Shown one piece after another: positions 7,412-13,272 of a DNA stretch of 24,875 nucleotides; the stretch's first letter is position 1, and every line of letters starts with the position of its first letter. Source of the DNA: Deinococcus sp. (GTDB lineage Bacteria; Deinococcota; Deinococci; Deinococcales; Deinococcaceae); NCBI RefSeq assembly GCF_018260555.1, contig NZ_JAGLBB010000039.1:7037-31911 (forward strand). Direction: 5' to 3'. The notes under the pieces were generated by a model. It was not told where the DNA came from and searched no databases. It saw only the letters and a list, made by a program, of their open reading frames with translations. The translations under genes and the position numbers were made by a program.

Positions 7412-7906
7412 TTACTCTCCGGCCACAAACAGCAGGCGCTTGCCGTGAACCTTCATGCGCACCTGCCCGGCCTCCAGCAGTTCGGTCAGGTGGGCGCTCA
7501 CGACCGCGCGGTTCAGGACCACCGCGCCCACGCTTTCCATGGTCACGCCCAGCGCGCCGCACACGCGGACCAGCAGGTCGTCCACGCCCGCCGCGCCCAC
7601 CTGCACGGCCTCCAGCACGGCCGCCGTGGTGCGCGCGTACGCCGCGAGGTTCGCCGCGACCAGTCCAGGCAGGTCCGGGGTGGGCTCCCCGTGACCGGGC
7701 AGCGTGACGCACACCCCCTCCAGTTTGCCCAGGCGGGCCGCCGCCTCCTTCTGCAACGCCGAGGCCGCACAGAAGGTCAGCGGGTGCCCGTCGTCAAGGC
7801 CCGCATCCACCAGCAGCGCCCCACCCCGGCCGTCCCCCACCACCAGACTGTTCACCGCGCCCGGCAGGAAATGCACACCGGGAGCCAGCGAGACCACAGA
7901 AGCCAT
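7412..7906 (-). pseudogene. MBL-fold hydrolase gene with internal deletion (left copy)
   Basis: Residues 1-35 match the start of an MBL-fold enzyme (SLAPGVHFLPGAVNSLVV, then GGALLVDAGLDDGH). The reading then jumps to the C-terminal third: PLTFCAASALQKEAAARL, the LPGHGEPTP loop with a metal-binding histidine, and a helical, winged-helix-like end. The missing middle holds the HxHxDH zinc motif, which survives in the right copy at 10764-11406. The frame is open for 164 aa, so a shortened protein could be made, but it cannot have the normal di-metal site. The deletion joins GGGCAC from the N-terminal part to CACCCG from the C-terminal part, suggesting loss through short homology at CAC. The ATG at 7906 has TAGGTT 7 nt upstream. 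It lies 48 bp before dps on the same strand. Confidence 0.75.
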
Positions 7907-7949
7907 GCCCGGCAACCTACCCGCTCAGGTGCGGTAGCGGCACGCAGGC
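7784..7949 (-). repeat. Left copy of a 166-bp duplicated segment (MBL 5' end plus upstream DNA)
   Basis: This matches 11148-11449 once the repeat element and its target copy (136 bp) are removed from that side. Both segments are then exactly 166 bp with no indels, and I count 8 differences (about 95% identity). Homology stops at CACGCAGGC on the outer side. On the inner side it stops where the left copy jumps to the C-terminal part of the gene. The two copies bracket the toxin-like cassette. Confidence 0.85.
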
Positions 7950-7957
7950 AACGGACG

Positions 7958-7963
7958 TACACT
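7958..7963 (+). promoter_or_regulatory. -10 box of the DUF4157 gene
   Basis: TACACT lies 5 nt before ATG 7969 and would start a transcript near there. AGGAGG at 7975-7980 then serves the ATG at 7987. The box begins 9 bp after the duplicated segment ends, so it belongs to the inserted DNA. Confidence 0.45.
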
Positions 7964-7986
7964 GGCAAATGATCAGGAGGTCAGGT

Positions 7987-9723
7987 ATGGAGTTTGCCCG
8001 CCGACACGGAAAGAATAGAAAAACCAGTGCCGCCCTCCTCTACGCTCAACAGCCTCAGATCGCACAGGATCAGGCAGAGGCGCATCAGCGTATTCAACTT
8101 CAGCGGCAGACCACGCGGCCAGTGGCCGCTCAGAAATTAGCAGTGCAAAGCCCGCTCCGAGCCGCATACCTTGAACGTCAAGAGCAACAACGCGTCCAGC
8201 GGCAGCGCGACACTGTTTCAGCTCAATTGGCAGCGCTCCCTGAACCATCTACAGCCGCGCCCCAGCAGCAGGCCCAAGCGGTGCCGGATCGTCCCCAAAC
8301 CGCAGCTGAATGGGTGACTGTCATGCGCCACCGTGCTCAGCAGGTCGACGGTAAACGGTTGGACGCGCGGGAATACGGGCAGTTCACCGCGCTGCAAAGG
8401 CAGGTGGTTTCCATCCTGACCCAGGGCTTCCGATCAGACCTGACCCCAGCTCTGACACGTCATAACGCCTACGGGGAACAACTGGCCCGCCTGCAGCAAC
8501 ACCACCTCAGCGCGCCCGTCAGTCACGTGGTACTCAGCCGCCTCCCACCAGCCGAACGCCTCTCTGTGCAGAGGGCCATGACGACTGCCGCCCAGCGCCT
8601 GGAAGCGGAATCACGGAACAGTGCCGTGCTGGACAGTCGCCACGCCTTGCAACGGCAACTGGCTGAACTTGACGCTGAAGCAACTCAGCCTGTCCTCCAG
8701 CGTATTCAGGCCCGGCGTGGCGGCGGTAACCCCCTGCCCGAAGCGATTCAACGACACCTTGAACAGGGACTCAACCATGACCTGAGCCGAGTCCGTATCC
8801 ACGATGATGCCGAAGCCGATAGATTGGCCAAAGGCGTGAACGCCATTGCCTTCGCCACCGGTACCGACATCTTCTTCCGATCTGGAGAGTTCAACCCGAA
8901 CACACGCAGTGGGCTGGAACTCTTGGCGCACGAGGTCACCCACACCGTCCAGCAGTCCCAGGGAAAGGTCGGGAGCGGCGTAGATCCCGACGCTGGACTA
9001 GAAGCCGAAGCACGCACGATGGGAGCCCGCCTTGCCAATCGGCCAGTCAGAATGACTGGGAAAAATCGAGTATTACAGCGGCCCTCAGCCTTCCCAGTAC
9101 AGTTGCAGCGGCAGGCCGCCCTGGCAACTTCACCGGCCGTAAGACTTTCCATCAATTCTGGCCGTACTCAAGAGTTCCGCGCTCTGATTCAACAGTATCG
9201 TCAGCTGGTCAGCGTCGGGGCTATTACCCCAGAGGAACAACGAAGGGTCCATCTCGCTCTGAATCAGGTCGTTGGGAGCATCAGGAGTGCCGAGGCTCTG
9301 GCCGGCAGAGGAAGTACAGCGCGCATGCTGGCCGCCGGTAGTGTGATCGGTGCGGGCGGCCTCGCTGCCGACGATGTGACCGTCGTCGGAGTGGCAGACG
9401 ACGTTGCCATTCCATTCGTGCTTCTATTCGCAGTGGGGGCCCTCGCTGTCTCGAAACTGACTTCGGCATCCACGTCCAGCCAGCAGCAGGCATGGCAGAC
9501 GGCACAGGGAGCGGTCAACACTGCAGTGGCAGTGATCGGGGGCGTCGTGGCAATGGGGAAGAGACGCTCGCAAACTCGCACCGCCACGCAGACCCGCACC
9601 GGAACAACGGTCGCCACGACAAGCCGCCAGCAACCTCCCGTGCATTCCATGCGCTTTCAGGTGCAGTGGGGGGTCGAACTCTGGCGGGCCGACCTTCTCA
9701 CAGGTCGTCAACGCACCGGGTAA
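7987..9723 (+). CDS. DUF4157 domain protein, polymorphic-toxin-like (frameshifted near its 3' end)
   Basis: A 578-aa product as read. Residues 1-240 are glutamine-rich and probably helical. About 245-330 is a DUF4157 domain: NPLPEAIQRHLEQGL, DLSRVRIHDDAEAD, AFATGTDIFF, and the zinc-peptidase-like motif HEVTH (H315, E316, H319) in LELLAHEVTHTVQQ. About 435-510 is a glycine-rich hydrophobic segment (GAGGLAADDVTVVGVADDV, then IPFVLLFAVGALAV), like the part before the toxin domain in such proteins. DUF4157 domains are known on cargo of extracellular contractile injection systems; no such particle genes are in this window. AGGAGG lies 6 nt before ATG 7987, preferred over ATG 7969. A six-G run at 9668-9673 throws the frame to a stop at 9723; with five Gs it continues to 9967 (659 aa). 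Base composition is visibly less GC-rich than its neighbours. Confidence 0.8.
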   Translation: MEFARRHGKNRKTSAALLYAQQPQIAQDQAEAHQRIQLQRQTTRPVAAQKLAVQSPLRAAYLERQEQQRVQRQRDTVSAQLAALPEPSTAAPQQQAQAVPDRPQTAAEWVTVMRHRAQQVDGKRLDAREYGQFTALQRQVVSILTQGFRSDLTPALTRHNAYGEQLARLQQHHLSAPVSHVVLSRLPPAERLSVQRAMTTAAQRLEAESRNSAVLDSRHALQRQLAELDAEATQPVLQRIQARRGGGNPLPEAIQRHLEQGLNHDLSRVRIHDDAEADRLAKGVNAIAFATGTDIFFRSGEFNPNTRSGLELLAHEVTHTVQQSQGKVGSGVDPDAGLEAEARTMGARLANRPVRMTGKNRVLQRPSAFPVQLQRQAALATSPAVRLSINSGRTQEFRALIQQYRQLVSVGAITPEEQRRVHLALNQVVGSIRSAEALAGRGSTARMLAAGSVIGAGGLAADDVTVVGVADDVAIPFVLLFAVGALAVSKLTSASTSSQQQAWQTAQGAVNTAVAVIGGVVAMGKRRSQTRTATQTRTGTTVATTSRQQPPVHSMRFQVQWGVELWRADLLTGRQRTG

Positions 9724-9967
9724 CATCGGTGTTACCTCTGTGCAGGCAGTCGCGGCTCTGACGGCAGTGGTTGCCTCAGTCACCCCGAAAGCTGCTCAAC
9801 TGGCAGCAGCACCCGCTCTGGCAAAGCAGATCAAGTTCGTGAATTCTGCTCCACCGGCGGGTCTTTCACAGCAGTACCGCTCGTGGAGCGCCTATTTCGC
9901 CTACCTGAAATTCAAGGACGCGCGAGTTGACGTGGAAAACCTTCGCGGCCACAACCTGAGAACCTGA
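9674..9967 (+). pseudogene. Out-of-frame C-terminal domain of the DUF4157 protein
   Basis: After the G run at 9668-9673, the next frame reads on without interruption through SNSGGPTFSQVVNAPGN, SVQAVAALTAVVASV, FVNSAPPAGLSQQYRSW and YLKFKDARVDVENLRG, stopping at 9967, one base before the next gene. Removing one G makes 7987-9967 a single frame of exactly 660 codons. This roughly 100-residue end is where a polymorphic toxin would carry its effector domain. I do not recognise its family. There is no good start codon or ribosome-binding site of its own, so it is a gene end rather than a separate gene. Confidence 0.7.
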
Positions 9968-10453
9968 ATGATGACAGCCATAAATGACCTGCTCGCAACT
10001 GCACTCTCACGCCGCGTCGCATCCACCGGCGCCCTTGGTACGCTGGGCCTCCTGCTTGAAGTTGCCCGTGCAACGCACCCCGCAGGCGATGATGGTGGCC
10101 TGGCTGATCTGCTGCACCCTGAACTCGCCCGTCACCGACTGACCGACACTGAACGGCGGAAGGTCATCGAGGAACTGTCCCGCAAGCTCTGGCGGCAGCG
10201 TACCCTGAACCACAGCCTGATCTGGGCGCTCAATAAGAGCGCCGATCCGGTCATCCTGCCGGTGCTGGAACGTGCCCTGAACCGCGCACTGAAGAGTGGA
10301 CAGCAGGACGCAGCCAGCGAAGCCCTGAACGGTCTGGCCCTGTTCTGGCCCGACTCTGCGGCAGCGGTCAAATACGCCGCGCAGCACAGTGAGGGGGACG
10401 TGAAAGCGCAGGCACAAGACCTGCTGGAACGGTGGGATCTGGCCGACAGGTAA
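9968..10453 (+). CDS. Probable immunity protein of the DUF4157 toxin (family unknown)
   Basis: A 161-aa predicted cytosolic, all-helical protein (LLATALSRRVASTGALGTLG, ERRKVIEELSRKLWRQR, ILPVLERALNRALKSGQQD, SEALNGLALFWPD, DVKAQAQDLLERWD). The repeating helix-turn-helix spacing with leucines resembles HEAT-type repeats. No catalytic motif, signal peptide or membrane segment is visible. Its start ATG 9968 (or 9971) directly follows the stop of the corrected DUF4157 frame, with no gap. This is the usual tight arrangement of a toxin and its immunity protein, and the basis for the call. That role is inferred only from position and size. It is the last intact gene of the cassette, and GC-rich dyads (CCTGC/GCAGG at 10457-10473) follow. 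Confidence 0.6.
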   Translation: MMTAINDLLATALSRRVASTGALGTLGLLLEVARATHPAGDDGGLADLLHPELARHRLTDTERRKVIEELSRKLWRQRTLNHSLIWALNKSADPVILPVLERALNRALKSGQQDAASEALNGLALFWPDSAAAVKYAAQHSEGDVKAQAQDLLERWDLADR

Positions 10454-10767
10454 CAGCCTGCCCCGGGCGCAGGGGCCGCGCGGCGTCCGTGGTCGTGAAC
10501 CCTACGACATTGAACCTGGCAGGGACCCCCGGCCCGGTCACCGCGTTCCCACGGCCCTCCGCTGCCGCCACGTCTGCGTTCAGGGCCAGCAGGAGCGCCA
10601 GCACGTCCCCGTCCTGCGGCATGCCGTGCGCCACGCGCACCACTGCGTCCAGGGTCGCCTGCGCGTCCCGTAGCGGGGGGCGTGTCGAGCGTGCGGTACA
10701 GGTCACGCAGACTCCAGCCCTGCGCGGTCATGACCTTGCGGCGCAACACTCTCGCCTTCTTCGTCAT
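10368..10767 (-). pseudogene. Frameshifted gene fragment (unknown family) abutting the truncated MBL copy
   Basis: Starting at ATG 10767, which overlaps the stop of the truncated MBL frame, the minus strand encodes TKKARVLRRKVMTAQGWSL and RDLYRTLDTPP. A six-C tract (complement of 10675-10680) then shifts the frame. With one base less it continues as LRDAQATLDAVVRVAHGM, QDGDVLALLLALNADVAAAE and NAVTGPGVPARF. Beyond about 10530 the sequence is proline- and arginine-rich and runs into the opposite-strand immunity gene, so the original 3' end is probably missing. I do not recognise the family. The basic N-terminus followed by helices would suit a small nucleic-acid-binding protein. It is the fragment left between the cassette and the MBL remnant. 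Confidence 0.5.
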
Positions 10768-11406
10768 AGCGCGTCGGCGGCGTACAGCACGTCACCCACG
10801 CGCACGGCGTACATCATGCTGGCGTGCCCGGCCACCTCCAGCAGTTCCAGTACCGCCCCCCCGATCCGGGTCAGGCCCGGTTCCGGGGCCAGCCGCGCCG
10901 AGCTGGGCGGCGCGAGCAGGAATCGGCTCTGCAACTCACGTGGGGGCCGCGCGCCGAACAGCGTGATGGGTTCCAGAATCGGGTGCGTGATGACCGCGTC
11001 CTCCAGAGGCGGCGCGAACACCTTCAATTCGGGGAATGTTTTCAGGATGAACGTGTTCCCGCCGTGGTGGTCGGCGTGACTGTGCGTATTCAGAATCCCG
11101 GTCGGCCTCAGGTTCAACCCGGCCAGACCGCGCAGAAGCTTGCGCGCGTGCCCGTCGTCAAGGCCCGTATCCACCAGCAGCGCCCCACCCTGGCCGTCCT
11201 CCACCACCAGACTGTTCACCGCGCCGGGCAGGAAATGCACACCGGGAGCCAATGATACGGATTCCGCTCCATTCCACCACAGTCGGAAAAGCGCCGCCTG
11301 CGGCTCCACACCGCCCAATCCGTATGCTGTTCCTACTCGCGTCCGCTCGGATTGATTCAGAAGTGCACCGAATCAATCGGAATCCGTATGAGACCAGAGA
11401 AGCCAT
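10764..11406 (-). pseudogene. MBL-fold hydrolase, truncated and interrupted by a repeat element (right copy)
   Basis: Holds the N-terminal two thirds of an MBL-fold enzyme, including the zinc motif NTHSHADHHGG, a second ligand region LEVAGHASMMYAVRVGDVL, and the D of YAADAL, where it ends abruptly at 10764. Element C (11256-11388) breaks it after the sixth codon. From ATG 11406 the frame reads MASLVS and enters the element. The 136-bp insert is not a multiple of three, so translation leaves the MBL frame. Removing the element and one TCA copy gives MASLVSLAPGVHFLPG, matching the left copy. The C-terminal third present in the left copy is absent here. The downstream frame could only restart at weak codons such as a TTG inside the element, so it is almost certainly inactive. 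Confidence 0.85.
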
Positions 11407-11449
11407 GCCCGGCAGCCTACCCGCTCAGGTGCGGTAGCGGCACGCAGGC
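11148..11449 (-). repeat. Right copy of the duplicated MBL 5' segment, with element inserted
   Basis: Collinear with 7784-7949 apart from a 136-bp interruption at 11253-11391 (element plus one TGA copy). The shared upstream part ends at 11449, just before the -10 box of the membrane-protein gene. This side therefore keeps the original upstream neighbour, while the left copy runs into the cassette. Confidence 0.85.
11256..11388 (+). mobile_element. MITE-like repeat element, copy C (long form) inside an MBL gene
   Basis: 133 bp, from TACGGATTCCG to CGGAATCCGTA, flanked by TGA at 11253-11255 and 11389-11391. It has the terminal hairpin GATTGATTCAG / CCGAATCAATC around AAGTGCA. It also has an internal stretch of about 35 bp (CACAGTCGGAAAAGCGCCGC and surroundings) that is missing from copies A and B. 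The uninterrupted paralogue at 7.9 kb shows that one TGA existed before insertion, so the flanking TGA repeats are a real 3-bp target-site duplication. Confidence 0.85.
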
Positions 11450-11457
11450 GAGCGCTA

Positions 11458-11463
11458 TACCTT
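11458..11463 (+). promoter_or_regulatory. -10 box of the small membrane protein gene (leaderless type)
   Basis: TACCTT ends 6 nt before ATG 11470. No ribosome-binding site is visible. Confidence 0.45.
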
Positions 11464-11469
11464 GACGGC

Positions 11470-11898
11470 ATGCTCGGCTTGATCCTCTTGTTCCTCCTTG
11501 CGGTTCAAGCCTCAGGTCTGCTGGTCGCTGTGGCATTCGGGCTGGCGCTGCCGTTCTCGTGGGTACTGGAACGCGCAGCCCTGCGGGGCCGCAGACCGGC
11601 TGGTAAGAGTGTCGCCACGGTCCTGATCGGCGCCGCCGGTGTGGTCCTGGGACTCGGTGTGGCCCACGCGTTCTCGGTGATCGCGCAGGAATTCCAGGCG
11701 GGAATTTCAGGGAACTCAGAGGACTCACCGACCAACTTCACGTGGGCTTACTTGATCTTCATACCGGCGCTGGCCGGACTGGGGTTGGGCCTGTCCCGCT
11801 GGCAGTACGGGCGCGTCTTGCGCCTGCACGCCGTGACCGGCGGCCTGCTGATCCTGGCTGCGGTGGCCCTGGGCGGTCTGATGTACGGCCCGCAGTAA
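11470..11898 (+). CDS. Small integral membrane protein of unknown function
   Basis: 142 aa with four predicted membrane helices: about 3-30 (LILLFLLAVQASGLLVAVAF), 47-70 (VATVLIGAAGVVLGLGVAHAF), 90-107 (WAYLIFIPALAGLGLGL) and 118-138 (VTGGLLILAAVALGGLMYG). A basic loop (ERAALRGRRPAGK) lies between helices 1 and 2, and an acidic, serine-rich loop (SGNSEDSPTN) between 2 and 3. By the positive-inside rule the basic loop would face the cytoplasm. No catalytic or transport motif is recognisable. The ATG is set by the leaderless-type promoter. It begins 20 bp after the duplicated MBL segment and is probably the original upstream neighbour of the MBL gene. Confidence 0.7.
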   Translation: MLGLILLFLLAVQASGLLVAVAFGLALPFSWVLERAALRGRRPAGKSVATVLIGAAGVVLGLGVAHAFSVIAQEFQAGISGNSEDSPTNFTWAYLIFIPALAGLGLGLSRWQYGRVLRLHAVTGGLLILAAVALGGLMYGPQ

Positions 11899-11934
11899 CG
11901 CGTCCCGCGTGCTGGGCCGCTGTGCGGGCGGGTG

Positions 11935-11940
11935 TACCCT
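11935..11940 (+). promoter_or_regulatory. -10 box of the MFS transporter gene (leaderless type)
   Basis: TACCCT ends 6 nt before GTG 11947, with no ribosome-binding site between. It supports this GTG over the one at 11932, which lies upstream of the box. Confidence 0.45.
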
Positions 11941-11946
11941 GCGCGC

Positions 11947-13236
11947 GTGTCTGCGCCCCAGCCTGCTCCTCCCGCTTTGCCTGTCCCTAACTCCCCTGCG
12001 CCTGTCTCCCCTGCCCTGGATGCCGCCGCGCCCGGCCCGCCCGCGCCGTTCCGGGTGTCGGCGGCGCAGGCGGGCCTGATCGCCTCGAATTTTCTGATGT
12101 GGGGTGGATTCTTTGCGGTGATTCCGCTGGTGACGGTGCATTTCAGCGGGTCCGTGGCGGCGGGTGGGCTGGGCTGGTCGGCGGCGAGTGTCGGGGCGGT
12201 GCTGGGCTTGCGGCAGTTGACGCAGCAGGGCCTGACGGTGTTCGGGGGGGCATGGGCGGACCACTGGGGCGCAAAGCCGTTGATTCTGCTGGGTTGCGCG
12301 TTGCGGGCGCTGGGCTTCGCGTGGATGGGCTTCAGTGACTCGTGGGGAGAGTTGCTGTCGGCGGCGGTGGTGGCGGGCATGGGGGGCGGCCTGTTCGACG
12401 CGCCGAAAAGTGCGGCGATCACGCAGCTAACGCTCCCGGAGCACCGCGCGCGGATGTTCAGCCTGACCAGCCTGTCCGGGAATGCGGGCATGGTGACGGG
12501 CCCGCTGCTCGGGGCGGCGCTGCTGGGGCTGGGATTCCGGACGGCGGCGCTGTCGGCGGCGGGCGTGTACCTGCTGGCGGGCGCGGTGATGGCCTTCACG
12601 TTACCGCACTCGCGGCGGGCAGAGCGGGTGGGTAGCGGCCTGGACGGACTGCGGCTGGCGGCGGCGGACACGCGGTTCCGGCGGTTCACGCTGGTGCTGA
12701 TCGGGTACTTCATCCTGAGTACGCAGATCAACGTGGTGGTGACCCTGAAGGCCATCGCGCTGGCGGGGAACGGCGCGACGGGGCCGCTGTACGGGCTGTC
12801 GGCGGGCATGGCGGTGCTGCTTCAGTATCCGCTGCTTCGGCTGGTCGAGCGCTTCGTGCCGGAGCGGTCGGCGCTGGTGGCGGCGGTGCTGCTGGTCGGC
12901 GCGGCGCTGGGCCTGATGTCGGCGGCGGCCACATTCCCGCAGTTGCTGGCGTGCGTGGCGCTGTACAGCCTGGGCACCATGATCGTGTACCCCACCCAGC
13001 AGACCCTGACGGCCCGGTTCGCGCCGCCCGGGCGGGTCGGGAGTTACTTCGGGTTTTCCGCGATCAGCCTGGGGGTGGGGGGCGCGGTGGGCAGCGTGCT
13101 GGGCGGCGCGCTGGTGGACGGCGGCGCGGGGCTGGGGTTCCCGGCGCTGCCGTGGCTGACGCTGGCCGTGATCGGCGTGGTCACGGCGCTGGGGCTGCGC
13201 TGGGCGCTGCGCGGCCTGCCGAACCACGCGGCCTGA
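11947..13236 (+). CDS. MFS transporter, multidrug-efflux-like
   Basis: A 429-aa inner-membrane transporter of the major facilitator superfamily with about 12 hydrophobic helices. Residues 1-35 are an unusual proline- and alanine-rich cytoplasmic tail. The first helix starts near FRVSAAQAGLIASNFLMWGG. The loop between helices 2 and 3 carries GGAWADHWGAKPLILLG, a variant of the MFS motif A (G-x-x-x-D-x-x-G-x-K/R), and helix 4 to loop has GLFDAPKSAAITQLTLPEHR. The helix 5 region reads GNAGMVTGPLLGAALL, like the proton-antiporter motif C. The domain pattern suggests the MdtH-like drug:proton group, but the substrate is unknown. It ends 36 bp before the stop of the convergent S41 peptidase gene. 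Confidence 0.88.
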   Translation: MSAPQPAPPALPVPNSPAPVSPALDAAAPGPPAPFRVSAAQAGLIASNFLMWGGFFAVIPLVTVHFSGSVAAGGLGWSAASVGAVLGLRQLTQQGLTVFGGAWADHWGAKPLILLGCALRALGFAWMGFSDSWGELLSAAVVAGMGGGLFDAPKSAAITQLTLPEHRARMFSLTSLSGNAGMVTGPLLGAALLGLGFRTAALSAAGVYLLAGAVMAFTLPHSRRAERVGSGLDGLRLAAADTRFRRFTLVLIGYFILSTQINVVVTLKAIALAGNGATGPLYGLSAGMAVLLQYPLLRLVERFVPERSALVAAVLLVGAALGLMSAAATFPQLLACVALYSLGTMIVYPTQQTLTARFAPPGRVGSYFGFSAISLGVGGAVGSVLGGALVDGGAGLGFPALPWLTLAVIGVVTALGLRWALRGLPNHAA

Positions 13237-13272
13237 ATCGGGGGGGGCCTGAAGCCGGTGGGTCCGGGTCGG

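Noticed and set aside
6503..7972. A 489-codon plus-strand frame over dps and the left MBL copy
   Set aside because: Antisense to dps, low-complexity, and it begins inside a repeat element.
11158..11406. An 82-codon minus-strand frame starting at the MBL ATG
   Set aside because: It is the MBL start running out of frame through element C, so it is a consequence of the insertion rather than a gene.
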